In this document: in pieces, positions 1-13,652 of the stretch
Layout: each line of letters begins with the position of its first letter
Position numbering within the stretch: position 1 is the first letter of the stretch
Source: Glandiceps talaboti
Taxonomy: Eukaryota > Hemichordata > Enteropneusta > Spengelidae
Assembly: GCF_964340395.1 (NCBI RefSeq)
Contig: NC_135568.1
Coordinates: 12,707,276 to 12,771,275, forward strand
DNA: 64,000 nucleotides
Direction: 5' to 3'
The notes under the pieces: generated by a model
What the model was told of the DNA's origin: nothing
What the model saw: only the letters and a program-made list of their open reading frames with translations
The model's database searches: none
Program-made: the position numbers and the translations under genes

Positions 1-286
1 AATGGTAATATGGATAAGATATGGACATTATGGTGAAAAAACGAACAACTTTATTTTATTTTTCTAACTCCGAACAATGTGAAACACTAGAGACCAAGTC
101 CATTTGTGTAACTCATTAATTGTATCTGACTAAAAAAACGATCAAAGACTACCGTGAGAAAAACATACCTACTGTTCGTACAGTAAAGCCCTATGTAATT
201 ACACGTATAATCTTTGTTAGATTTTCTGTTATTGATCTACGACAAGATTTAAGACTTGTGACTCCCCTTGGACAATATGATTAAAC

Positions 287-415
287 TTGCGCTGCGCTGC
301 GCTGCGTTGCGTTGCGTTGCGCTGCGTTGTGTTGCGTTGTGTTGTGTTGTGTTGTGTTGTGTTGTGTTGTGTTGTGCTGTGCTGTGCGTTGCGTTGTGTT
401 GCGTTACATTGCATA
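287..415 (+). repeat. GTTGC/GTTGT pentamer tandem repeat
   Basis: About 26 imperfect copies of GTTGY or GCTGY. The frames open on both strands here are repeat artefacts. Confidence 0.9.
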
Positions 416-958
416 GTTTTATGTATTGGTTTAGATGGTTAAATATGAGAATGTGTGTACGTGTCACCTTTGAAAATATAAATCGTTTTTTAGGACAAGA
501 ATATGTAAGGAGGGCCATTGGCCTAGTATATGCAAATAAACCGCGAACTGGAAGTTCGATTATTCATGTTTTCACCTGCGTACATTCAACACATACCATC
601 AATCTGCACAGAGGACAATAGTTCAAAAGTTGACAAGGGCAAATTGCTTAACCGTAATTTCGAACAGTGATGTTCATCCATACTTCCTGTGTTGATGTGA
701 CCACTGTACCAAAACTATCAATTCTGTATGCACTTAACAGCTTGTACAAATCGACCTACCAGATTAGTCATTTTAACACAGCACGTTAACAGTTGTGTTT
801 TTCCCAAATTTGAAAAGCTCGCTAAAACAGTATTTAAGCCGTGTCATTAGCAATAAGCTGAACAGGCTTACTTAAAAATCAATTTGAAACACCATTAGCT
901 TGGTCTTGTAAAATCATGACTTACCATGAAACATATAAATGTATTTGGAAAGTACTCG

Positions 959-1250
959 CATAGACATAGACACATAGACATAGACACATAGACATAGACA
1001 TAGACATATACATACATACATACATACATACATACATACATACATACATACATACATACATACATGCATGCATGCATGCATGCATGCATGCATGCATACA
1101 TACATACATACATACATGCATGCATGCATACATACATACATACATACATACATACATACATACATACATACATACACACACACATACATACATACATACA
1201 TACATACATACATACATACATACATACATACATACATGCATACATACGTA
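959..1250 (+). repeat. CATAGA then (CATA)n/(CATG)n microsatellite
   Basis: A CATAGA-type hexamer run to about 1005, then CATA and CATG tetramers with a short (CA)n interruption near 1175. All frames across it are low-complexity. Confidence 0.92.
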
Positions 1251-4200
1251 TGTTAAAACACGAATTATATATGTATATTATGTGTATATTATGCAAATGT
1301 GTAAATATATTGTGAAGAGTAGATTGCGTTCGTCAGATATTGATAATTGCAAGAAATTATTATCATGCAAATTACTCGGTAATATACATATCTTAATAAA
1401 CACCAATTTGTTTTTGCCATTCTAATATGGGAGATGCATATTAAGTGTCCTGTGAATTATCGAGAGTCACAAGCACAGTACAATATAGTTACTTTGGAAT
1501 GGTAAATTGGATCTTGAGACCACTGTAACAAGACCGGCGACTATGTCTCCTGGGATAACACCAAGGTTCTAGCCAGAGAACGTTAATAGGACTGGTTAAA
1601 GCGTAAAGTAAAGGAAGCTCTCTACATCAGACAGAAGTTCCCCATGAACAGGGACCAAGGACACCAATTATCATCAATTTACGGACATACTATTTGACCA
1701 ATTCGGAGAGAAACATTGACGCTGAATAATTAAACATTGAAACGAAGCATTCGTTTTCAATTTACCGTTCCAAAAAACTATATTTTCATGTCCTTCATTA
1801 GAAAGTTTTTTTTTTCGAATATCGTGTCCTCAGGTAGACAGGAAGATGGACATGACATACGGGAAAATAAACCTATAACATTGTTTTCACTTACGGCAGA
1901 TTGAAAGACAGAGACAGACAGATGGTCAGATATAGACAAGCCTGTAGCATCACTATCTTTTTAAATACGGAAGGTAAGACATTGAGACAAAGGTTAGCCC
2001 ATTTTCATCCCTCAATCCTTAAGAATTGATCTTATGCATTTAAACATTCAAACGTTCATCTTAGTTAAATAAATAGCAAACATAGGCATTCATAAATACT
2101 CGAAATAAAAAAAATAAAAATGATAATATCATTTCTGAATTTCTGAATTTCTTTTCCTCAACCCGTTCAGATCAATATGTTATCCCACTGCGACGGAATA
2201 TCCGACTAATCATAGATGTATTTCACTTACTTTAGTTTGTAATTAGGAAACGTGTCGTGGTGACGGTGAAATACTGTCAATTTTACAATCATAGGCTAAT
2301 TCACTATTTTACAGACACAAATAACAGAATAACGCATCGTAATACAAGGCACAGAGGGTATATTGATGGCTTTTAACAGTGTGTTTACGTGCGTCGTAAA
2401 GTACGTTGCTATGGTAACTCTTTGCTTCCGAATTGGCCTAATTTCCTTAGCTAACCTTTCCTATCTAGACTGAAAAGAAATCATAGTTGTTTTTTGTAAC
2501 GTTAAGAGCACATTCCGTCGTTTAATTTCGAAGGTACACACAATCCTCAAAGGGAGGGTTAACGTCCCAAGGGCACAGGAAGATAATATTTTGAAATTCT
2601 AATGAATAAATTTTAAGGTTCATTTTGTTTGATTCTGAACTAAATTAATGACAGGTTTGGTGACTATAGAGTGTGCTAAAGCCGTTCGACTCATTGTCAA
2701 TTACCTTTCGCAAAGTTTAGAGGACTCCATTGATCCTTCCGACGGAGGTTTAAATTTTATATTGATTTTGCCTTACTATTGTTATCCGGGTGTGCTAATA
2801 TGAGTCGTCATCAGACACGTTTAATAACCAGATTACAAATATGATAATTCTAAATACCATGAGATTACTGGGACAACTGTACTTTTGAGAAATTGTATGA
2901 ATATCTAAGTGCTAAATCTATGAATAATAAGAACTGGACAACGCAGAAGCGAAACAGTAACACTTGATAAAGCTTGATCCATTTTGATAATTTAAATTCA
3001 ATCTTCACTGCGCAACATATACAAAAGCCATTACTTTACTAAACACTGACCCATGTCAATAAATGAAATATTTAAAGGAAAGAAAAGCTCGGCAGGTGGG
3101 AGGGTCGGTGACTGCCGTAATTGTCGATAAAGAGAGATTCCGTTTAGTGTTTAGTAACAATAATTTGAACTTAAGAATTTTAATGAAATATAAATTCCCG
3201 CTATTTTTCCACAATCGCAACATTTGCTGACAGGATAATTGATAATTTCACACATTAAAAACGCACACATTTGTTCAAGAAACGTGCACTACTTCTGGCT
3301 TATTCTGTCTGGGTTACTTTCATAGAAAGCTGCATGTGGCCTAAACTAAAATCGATTCAATAACTTTGTAAGTTGAATACCTAGTATAGAAACAGGGTTC
3401 AAAATGTATACGCACATATTTATTCAAAGTAAGCGTACTATTTTGACGCACTTCTGACCTTGAACTTCATCTTCAAGGTCAAACTTAAATTTGCTAAGGA
3501 ACTTTGAAATTTTGTGAGATGCAACAGGGTAACCATTCAATTTGTCTTCACGAATATAAGGGCTAACCGTTCTGATAAGATTGTAGGACCATATTTCGGA
3601 CATCCATTACACGCAGGAGACAGAGTCTTTTTATTATTGTATACAAAAATGACGACTATTATTGAAAATATTGATCCCTTCAAGAAATATAACAGGGCAT
3701 CAAAATGACGGAATATTATATCGTGTATATTTCATATGTATGTAAATTCATTTATTAATTTCTTGTTACAGACAAAAATGTTTATAAATAACAATTGATA
3801 AACATGCTATAATTAAAGATGCAGAATTCTAGAAAGGTCAAACAGAGCAGAATTTTATAGAATATAATTGATTTGCAGTGATTGAAAATATTGTAAATTA
3901 AAATGGAAAAGAAGAAAAAGGACGTATATCCATATATTTTATCGATAAAATATGCAACACTCTCAGGTGGTAAGATCGCACACTTATTAAAACTTTTGTG
4001 TGAAAGGTCACTATGGGTCACTTAGAGTCATTGAGTATTCACCATCTAATCAATATGCACAAAGGATCTCAACACTGGCGAAATACAGAAATCTAACAAT
4101 ACATACAATTTGTACATTAGCCATTTATATAAACTGATTTCAAGCAGGTTTGGTGATTATATATATGCGTGCTCAGTGGTCCAATGCCTCCATTTATTAA

Positions 4201-5228
4201 GTAGAGAAAATTGAATGTCTGAGGTATATTAGTTTTGAAAATGTATTCAAAGTACTTTAAAGGCTTTTTAGATTGACGATTCATATTAAACCCACACACT
4301 GATATTGAGAACTTTGATAATCTGTTCAAATTAACTATTGAAGTAATGATACGATATTACTCTGACTTTGCTAATATCATCTTATCAACATTAATAAAAA
4401 AATATCAAGTGTTTTGAGATAACTGCAAAATATTTTGTTCATGGTTCCAAGAATCAATTACACACTTGAATATCATTCTAGGTAGGAAGGAATTCGAACA
4501 CATAGAATGCATCCACCACGGACGTGGATGACTACATAGATAACTACAGACGAAGGGCCAGCGGTTAGTGGTCCAGCTAGAAGCTTCCATTTCACACAAG
4601 GAGTCAAAAGATTCTTTCTCTCAAGAATGGCATAATAATATAAACCTCTCTCTCAAGCTAAGAAGCTCTTGTAATTTTAAGACACTCTGTTTTTTTTGAT
4701 TGCATAAGTATTCGTAAATTAACGTTTCGATGTTCATCTCATGATGTCTGTACTGAGACCGGGGGAGAAGGGATGGAATTTTGTTTAATCAAAGACCATA
4801 GTTACATTTAAAACGAATGCGACTTTCCGTTTATTTGTGATTTGTATATCTCATGTAACATCTGTGACTCATTCATCTTTGGACAAATTCACTAAAAGGC
4901 GATCAAACACCTTCATCACCTATGGCAATTTGCAAGGTATTCACACAGAGAAAACGTTTCCACTTCTCAAGATTGGTTTTTGTTTGAGTGACATATTTAT
5001 AGGATTTCTTTCGTATACAGTCTTCATACTGTTGCGTTTAGGTTTTTGTGTATGTATTTTGGGACTTATGGCCTCTAAATACGAACACACTTGTTCTTCG
5101 TTAATAATAGCTGAAAAAACATTTCTGTAGTTTGCTCACCAGAATTTTTAATGACGTAATCAAGTTTATTATTTGATATCTTCAAAGCTCCTAAACCCAT
5201 ATGTGTTATATTTCTGACGATATACAAA
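1251..5228. other. Non-coding, nothing recognised
   Basis: AT-rich unique-looking sequence. Only short unrelated open frames occur, none with conserved motifs or convincing splice sites. Confidence 0.5.
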
Positions 5229-5633
5229 TAAAATCACAAACTGAAACAAAATGTCATCTGGCTCGACAAAAATGTACCAACAGTGCTATATTTTATCGTC
5301 ATTCTCAACGAAAATGGTATTAACAGAGATATTTGTGAAGTATGACGATTAAAATTAGCAGTGTTGGTAAGATTTTTGTTGAGACAGACGACAAAATGTA
5401 GCAATGTTAGTAAGATTTTTTTTGAGCCAGACGATAAAATGTAGCAATGTTAGTAAGAGTTTTGTTGAGCCAGATGATAAAATGTAGAATTGTTGATAAG
5501 ATTTTTGTTGAGCCAGACGATAAAATGTAGCTCTGTTAGTAAGATTTTCGCCGAGCCAGTCGATAAAATGTAGCAATGTTAGTAAGATTTTTGTTGAGCC
5601 GGACGACGTTTTAGTTTCAGGTTTTGTGATTTT
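5229..5633. repeat. Inverted-repeat-bounded element with internal minisatellite
   Basis: AAATCACAAACTGAAAC at the left is matched in inverse by GTTTCAGGTTTTGTGATTT at the right. The interior holds about six imperfect copies of a unit of roughly 43-47 nt with the core GCAATGTTAGTAAGATTTTT and GAGCCAGACGATAAAATGTA. The layout suggests a non-autonomous DNA element whose interior expanded. Open frames here are a product of the repeat. Confidence 0.6.
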
Positions 5634-6307
5634 GATTGTATTTCGTGACTCATACGACCACCTCAAATTTTGATCATGTTTTACTCATTGCATTTTAAAA
5701 GGCGTAATTACAACCTACGACACCAACTGCTAATCCGCCGCTTGGAGTGTCATAAAATTCACGCCACCTTGCAATAACTCGTTAGCAGTCATATAGATAG
5801 CATTCAAGGTTACTGAATGAACTTGTGATTGCCATGTGACAGATGACAAGATTTGTTCATTAAAAGGTACATCCAAGTTTGCCGATGAAATAATGAGTTA
5901 TTACACATGACTTAACCCTCTAAGTAGGATTAAAAATTCAATTATCTTTGAAAGGGTTCATTATTCCATCACTGGTAACTAATCTCCAAAGCAGTGGTAT
6001 AAGATGTTCATTTTGATTGAATTAAGTGTTACTTGAACTTTGCATCATCAGATTTCGATTCTGTATATACCAAAGTAGTGACGTTAAGTGCAAATGATTC
6101 GCTGCTTATGAAACGGATCCAGAGTGGTAAGGAAGTATTAAAGAGAAAGAAGTTTAGAGTCTTGAAAGAAGATGATTTGGAAGACTTAGATGACATACGC
6201 ATCAATCATTTCCATCTTCGAGTCCAAATTGTTCATTTTTTTCCATTCAAAAACTTTAACTTCTTTCAATCTGTTTACACTATTTGACAACTTAAGAGAT
6301 ACAACGA

Positions 6308-6490
6308 AAATCACGAAACCTGAAACGGCGCGACAAAAATGTTACCAACATTACTACATTTTATCCTCTGACCAAACAACTATCTCAGAGACAGTAGTAC
6401 TTCGTATCGTCTAGCTTGACAAAATGTCTAATTAACATTCCCACATGTTATCGTCTGGCATGACAAGACTTGAAGTACAATTGTTACATT
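6308..6490 (+). repeat. Partial copy of the same minisatellite-bearing element
   Basis: ATCACGAAACCTGAAAC is followed by GCGACAAAAATGTTACCAAC, TACATTTTATCCTCTG and later TTATCGTCTGGCATGACAAG, matching the element at 5229-5633 in the same orientation as its left end. Confidence 0.5.
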
Positions 6491-7137
6491 TTAGTCAATT
6501 GACTATCTCACAAATATCAGAATCAACGCGCCAACATTAGGTTTACCTTCGCCTGTTGTCCTTGTACATTAACTGATATTGGTACAATCGGCTGCAATAG
6601 GGAACTTGCAATCAAGACTGAGCATGCTCAGACGCAAAGGACTATGGGATTATCTGAGGTTATCGTAATACCTAATCTGGAGCTACCGATAATATAAACC
6701 TTCCACAATGGTCAGGGTAACTATGAATTGATTATTTGTAGTTACAATTAATGTATCAACATTGTTTATAATGCTAATTGATGAGTAATTATTATCACAT
6801 TTCCCATGATGCAACATTCAACATGGCGGGTTTGCAAGTTCCATATTGCCTTATTGTACATACAATAACAAACATTTGACACATTTATTAATCTTTTGCA
6901 ATTTGTTGAGCTCCAGACAAAGATGTGGCATATGTTGTTTCGCGTTGATTTTTCAAGTAGGAAGCCATGATAGCATTGTTCTATAAATTATAAATCCAAA
7001 ATAAATAACCAATCTTCATCAATATGGCCACTGTACGTCAAACATGAGTATCATATAACAAAAACTAGAATAAATACATACGAATGTCTTCCACACACTT
7101 GAAGGTAGTCAGTGTTCATTTATTACATAGAATAATT

Positions 7138-7265
7138 CTCATTAGGCCTAAAAAAATAATTGTTTGGTTCCGGTTACCCGACCCCCAACTAGCTTTTTAC
7201 TGCCGACCCGAAACGTTTTTTTTACGTTTTCAAGAAAAAAATAGTAAAATCACAAAAACTGTGAA
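7138..7265 (+). repeat. Dispersed repeat, copy 1 (GGTTCCGGTTAC family)
   Basis: TAGGCCTAAAAAAATAATTG, TTTGGTTCCGGTTACCCGAC and AGTAAAATCACAAAAACTG recur in inverse orientation at 27300-27415. Confidence 0.5.
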
Positions 7266-8029
7266 GTCTCACGAGAAAAAGTAGATGCGGAAACTGACAT
7301 AAACTTAAAAAGAGAATATAAAACTATTCTTCCAATCTGTAATGTGGCTTACATCTGATAGGAAGAAATAAATAAAACAGACCATTTGGAAAACAGTTGA
7401 AAACCTGAACTTAGACACACATGAAAAAAATATAGTAAAACAAAAAATTTAAATCTACCTACCCCACTATTCTAAAATTGGAACCACACACTTTTTTTCT
7501 ATTAGGCCTTATAGGAGAGAGGTCGCCTTACGACAACAAAAGATCTTACTTTTAACACTTAAAATTCTACTAGGGAGATGAGATTGCAGTAAGACTACTT
7601 TTACCTGTCAAAAATATCTATTCATGTCTCCTTTTTCTCAAACAGTAAGCACCCAATATTTCTTTAGCTGTCAGTTACTTAAGCCTGAAGAAAAACCACA
7701 TTTAATACATTGTTATAACAAATAATACCCTCCTCGTCAATCAGCGGCAAGAGAGTGTTAATACATGAGTTATCGCTCAGATCTTAAAATAGCGAGCAAG
7801 GACAAGTTCTGGTCACGATGCATAGATGATGAGTTTGATGAAAATGTTTGTATCGTCAAATAAAATGATAAGGTGCTGACGTCACTTTATGGCTGATTTT
7901 ACCTCTAAACAAATTAATAGTCGTTCGCATATTTCTATGATTATAGTAGCTCTTTGCGCATTATCACCACAACACGGGAAATGTAAAATTTCATTTGTGA
8001 CAACCAAATGCGCGCGTGCGCATATCAGC

Positions 8030-8037
8030 TTATATAG
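8030..8037 (+). promoter_or_regulatory. Possible TATA box of gene A
   Basis: TTATATAG lies about 155 nt upstream of the start codon. Gene B has a TATA-like site at a similar distance (about 185 nt). A transcription start around 8060 is inferred, not seen. Confidence 0.4.
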
Positions 8038-8189
8038 CAGCCAGGTACTCAATGCCTATCAGATTGAAGTGTTTTAGTGCTGGGTGAGATAATCGTACGC
8101 AATTCCCAACGTGGCTTAAGATACCCATTGGATTACAACGGGATTACACATCATCCATAGCGCAATCTCTTTTATAGATCCAGAAAACA

Positions 8190-8528
8190 ATGTTTCAAAT
8201 GGTAGCAACAACTTTATTCTTATCAGCATTTACTGTATTTTACAGTGGAAGTGGTGGAGCGTTGCCGGAGAGTGCAAGCCTTCATACAAACAAACACCGA
8301 TTTTTAGCTAACCACATACTGTCGGTCCTAGAAACTTTCAGCGCAGTGGAGTGTGGAAAGGAATGTGACAAGAATTCGAATTGCCAATCGTTCAATTATT
8401 GGAGAAGAGAAAATAGATGCGAATTAAACACATCAACGAGGGAGGCTTATCCGTTTGATTACGTTTCATCGTACGGGGTTTGGTACATATCGGCGGACAC
8501 GTACTCAGATGGTTCGCCAGCCATACAG
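8190..8528 (+). CDS. Gene A exon 1: signal peptide and PAN/Apple domain
   Basis: 113 codons ending in phase 0 at a CAG|GTGATG donor. The start at 8190 opens a hydrophobic leader (TTLFLSAFTVFYSGSGG); an in-frame ATG at 8199 is a possible alternative start. The PAN/Apple signature is visible as ECGKEC, then [16 protein letters not shown], and a closing hydrophobic WYI near residue 100. The core SFNYWRREN is identical in gene B. Confidence 0.85.
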
Positions 8529-11500
8529 GTGATGTAACAAAGTACTCCCTTTTTATTGAGTATATATTTTTTTATTCAGAATCAGGTACCTGCGAAATTC
8601 ATTGTATCGTTGCATTAATCTGGACCACCATTTCTATGTGGAATTTGCATTGTCTATATTTTTGGACATTTAAATCTTACAACAATCCGACTACCGCGTT
8701 TGTTACCTGTTTGTTATTTTGATGTTATCTATGAAAGTGAGGTTTCCTTTTCCCCTCCGATTCATACTTATGCAAATCATGGTTATACGTATTACTTATT
8801 ATAACAAATATAAATCTATCAATTCAAAAATGTTTGTGTAGAATAGTTATGCATCTCAAGACTTGTAACATTGATTGTTTAAGGCAAGTTAATTTACTTA
8901 CTGTGTTACGTGCTTTAGTTGTATATGGTTAACACTGAATGTTCTGATTCTACAATGTGAGTCGTATTCTTAAAATTCAGCTCGAGGATTTCACTCTGAT
9001 TCAAAAAGACAAGCCAATCTAACTGCCATAATCGTTTTAGATATATATATATATATGTTTGTTTGAACTCAATTTGTATAAAGTTCTGCTTAAAATTAAT
9101 TCTGTTACGTGTGCATAGAGTCTACATATGTTACTGTGTGCTAGGAGAGAGAGAGTGTGTAAAGACATCACGCACAATATACGGATTAGAAGGGTGATGG
9201 CATTACCCTACACATATTTATTAGGCTCGTTAGATTACTTCTTTTCAAAGTTTTTTCTTAAAAGTAGCGTTACACTAACTGAACTTTACATAGCCCAATG
9301 TGTCAATCAAATGGTATTGAAAGCATTCTTATATCGTTAAGAATGTGAACCTTTAAACAGGGTGCAGACTTTGATTAGTATTCCTTGCATAGAGTTAATA
9401 TTGATGCAATGTTGAGTTTGCCCTATTAACCTGTTATTAACAAAGGGAAATTTGTCAGCTAACAAATTGTTTATTATGCACCCCTCTCTGTTTTGTAGTC
9501 AGTTGCAACAGTATTACGTTGTTCAAACGTTCATTAAGCTGTTGGAGAATGGTATCTGGAATTTTAATTGGTCAAATTATTGCACGCCATACAGTAAACA
9601 AAATCACCAAAGGGTTCAGAAGAATATCTGCCTATAAACTATTTAATAAAATCGCAATCAATCGATACAACATGTATGAATTGAATTGCGGGGAACAAAC
9701 ACAGTGTCCTCAATTAAACTAATATGTATGTACACAACAAATGAACACGGTTTCGATGTGTGAAGGCCTTTTGTGTAAAGTGAAGGATGTGGCCGCAGGA
9801 TATATTTGTGTGGGTGTGTGGGATAATTACTCAGGAAAGATGCATAGCTGTAGTGTTCTATGACAAATGCTTTAACGACGAAAATTGAATTTTCTCCTTA
9901 TATTGCCATTGGAATGTTTACCAGAACTACAGTTACAATTGAAAGACCACTACTCGAGTTTATTCAATTTATCTGTTCAACGCATATCTGTTTGACAGAC
10001 TATTGATTAAATAATTGGGGGAAGACCTTTGTAAGTGATATGTAAGAGACTTTTAGATAGCAATACTTAAAGTTGTCAGGTGTGTAAAAAGACACATCTG
10101 ACCAGTCAATTATTCTTATCAAGAAAGTAATGATTTCTATCGCAAACCCTATCTTCAGTATGATTCTTTTTGTGGTACTTTTATTAAATAAAATGAAGCC
10201 ATGCTCGCAAAGTACGCTTTTGAAATGGAAAAGATAAAATTCAATTGAAGAATTTTCAATCAAGTAGTACCTTTAAAAAGGAATCTTCACATATCATGTG
10301 TCTGAGCAATCAGTTCAGTTTCATTCTCATACTGCAGCCAGTAAGAACGGCCATTCATCGATGCTTCGATTGCAAAGACGTTTTGTCCTCTAAATTGTAA
10401 TGAATGAAACAGTCTTCGAGTGTATGTATGTATGTATGTATGTATGTATGTATGTATGTATGTATGTATGTATGTATACACTTATGTGCTAGTGCCAGTG
10501 GGCGTACATGTACATACAGTATTGTGCTTTCTTGATTGTGTGTATATGGGCACATACGCCCCCCTACCCCCCGCGCGTGTGCGTCCGTGCGTAATTACGT
10601 GATCTTACCATTGCATTTATATTCACAAATTGTAACAATAAGAGCAAGGCTAAGCGTATGATGATTGCAGACGAAGGAACTTTTTAACTCGTGTGCAAAT
10701 TTATTGTACAAAGGTTATTTGGAGGAAAACATGTACATGACCACTATAGTAGTCATATGAACTGAGAGTTTAAGTTTAAAGTAGTGCCTTGCAAGATAAT
10801 TTCTCAGCATAAAAGATACATATTAAAGGTTTTTAGTACTTCATAGCTTTGTTAAAGAAAACATATTTTTAAAGAAAAAATTACGCATATGCAACTTGCG
10901 TGGGTTAGGTGAGTTGCGTGGGTTAGGTGACGCAGCATAATGTATGGAAAGATAGATAACGCAGACTCAATAGTACTTATTGTACATCATGTATACAAAT
11001 CTAAAGACAAACTCACCGAGAATTATATTCATTTTCTATCAAACTTACTACATTAGTTCTACAAGCAAAGAAACAGAGATTGTTGATTGGTTTGATAATT
11101 GATTGTGAAGACGCCGCATATCAATTTGTTTACTTTCGCACATCTTTATATCACGTGCATCATTGTAATAACTTGACTGCCTGATATACGTGAAAGGATA
11201 ATACTAGCTTTGTACTTACAACCCTTTTATGCTTGATTGGTGATTAATTGAAGCCAGACTCTTAAAAGTCAAAAGTACCTTGATTTATTTGTTCAATTTC
11301 CTATAAATGGATAAAAGTTCTCAGTGGAATTACTTCATAGCATACGTAAACTTGGCTAGAGAATTTGAGGATGATATTCTTAAGAATTTAACGTCGGGCG
11401 AGTTATATCTACAAGATGAAAAGTAAGACTTTTTTCTACAATATTAAAAAATTGCTGTTGGCACGTGCGTTTGAACCCTTTTACACATTTTACTATTATA

Positions 11501-13617
11501 ACAAATATATATATAATAGTAATTAGAATTAGAACAGTATAAGTACATGGAAATATAACCACACTATTTCAAACTACATGTTGTATGATGTATTTTAAAT
11601 CTGAGCTAATGTATAATGATACACGATTATATGTATAAATATAACAGATTCGATATGCAGTAATAAACACGACATAACACTGAATGATCAATTAAACTTA
11701 ACTACTACAGACACTTTCCTAATTTTCGAAGAACGAAATCTTTTCAAAGCAGTATTTATTAAAGTGATCGGTCTATTGTATACCTCAAATATGCTATGCA
11801 GAGATTTAAAAAAAAATAATTTCAACCGTTCAAATATATTTGCATTAAAAACCTTTCAAATATATTTCTATTGACAGAGAAGTAATTTCCTTAGGTACTA
11901 AGGGCGTTAGTAGTATTTTATATTATTTATGGATTGCACCAACTTTAGACTTCTGTGCATATAGCTCAGACCTTTTAAACATGTTTTGGTTGTTGAACAT
12001 AAGGACATTAAATCACGTGCATATGTCACTATTTAAGTTTTATGAACGTATTCTATGTTTTAAGAAAATATTTTTCCAATGTTAAGGTAGAATGGGTCTA
12101 GGAAATAAACTTTTGTTGTAACTTTGTTCAAGAAAACGCCAACCTATTTGCAGGTAAAGGAAGAGAAACAATCAGGGGTTACCGTACAATATTTTAAAAT
12201 AGACATAAAAATACTAGCAAAATAATTAATCATTTTAAAATAAAAGATTGCCGATTTCCTTGAAACGTTGTTGAATCCCCAAATTTCTTTTATTAATATT
12301 TCCAAAGAACTAGGAACAATTACAGCTTGCATATTCCAAACTTTTGAGAGAATTGAAGAACTTTGATTTCAGAGAAATTTGTTCTCGAGACATATTCTAC
12401 CGTAAGGAGATTCACAAAGCATTTTACATGTACTGAAGATAGTTACGCAGTATATCAAAACCATTTGCATTTTTCATGATAGATAGGAATGTTGTCATAT
12501 CTGAAATGCAAATGTTGTAACTAAAACTGCATTTACACCATTTTCTATGTTAACCATTTGTACAAAAACACCTCGATTAACTTATTACTAATCTTGTAAT
12601 AGATATTTCGATGCATATCCTATTCACTTTAGTCATATTACGACTAAATATTACTTTCCGGTCACATGACTTGCTAGTCGGTGATTTTCTATGAAACGTT
12701 TACGAGAACGGGTTTCATTTCAAAGAGATTCTGTTCATTACAAAACACCTGGGGCAAAGTTGTGAATCTGTCATTTTGTTAAATATCTTGGAGGCTAACT
12801 AAGGACAAGGCGAGGATAGCTTACATGCAAAACTATTAAACTTAAGTTTAGTTATCTTTAACCAATTAAAAGTTCGGTAATAATCGGATAAAGAGTTGTT
12901 TCTCATATGCTTTAGTGCCAAAGGTGGTTCATTATAAATTGACGCCATAGGTTTTGGGATATAACATTAAAACATGGTTACAGAAAAAGCTCAGCATACA
13001 CAATCAAGCAGAATTGAGTCTTATATTAGCATAACCATTTTTTTCAATCTGTAATGAAGTGAATGAAGTGATAAGAACGCCACTGTAGAAAAATCATTGT
13101 GTGGGGAAAGCATGATCAATGCAAAACGACAAAAAGAAAAACGTAAAAGCTCAATTAGCAGTTGATTTAAGGAAGAAATATATTCACATGTTGTCTTGAC
13201 CACAAACAAATGGATGACTGGGTTTCTATAAAATGAGTTACATTCATGGTGTGATGATGCTTAGTACATCAGTGGTACATAAGTATTTGAAAGAAGTTAT
13301 CTATGTATTTTTATGAACTGCTTAAGTTTGTTTGGCCTTAAATTGTTACATTGCCAACATGCATCAGATTTATTTATTGACTTCTTCGAGAAACACTGGT
13401 AAACATAGGAGTGCTTGCACTATATAATTTAAAATTATATGACCCAAACCCAGTACATAATTGTAGTCTTTGTTAGCAAAAGCGACTTTACAGTAACTAA
13501 GATACTTAAACGTTTTAGGACCGAATTGTGATTTTTTTCTGGAATGAACCATCATGTAAGGTAATTTCTTCATTTGCCTCAGTGGGCAGTATGAATGAAA
13601 AAGTTGCAATAAAAAAG

Positions 13618-13652
<35 letters not shown>

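Noticed and set aside
268-621. Open frame rich in Cys, Leu and Val over the pentamer repeat
   Set aside because: It is open on both strands only because of the GTTGY tandem repeat; no protein-like sequence after the repeat.
895-1425. Several open frames of Met-Tyr-Val-Cys or His-Thr-Tyr-Ile repeats
   Set aside because: Translations of the CATA/CATG microsatellite in all frames.
5355-5666. 103-residue frame with repeated LLTLLHFI units
   Set aside because: Product of the minisatellite; the counterpart at 54318-54614 reads similarly only because the same unit is present there in inverse orientation.
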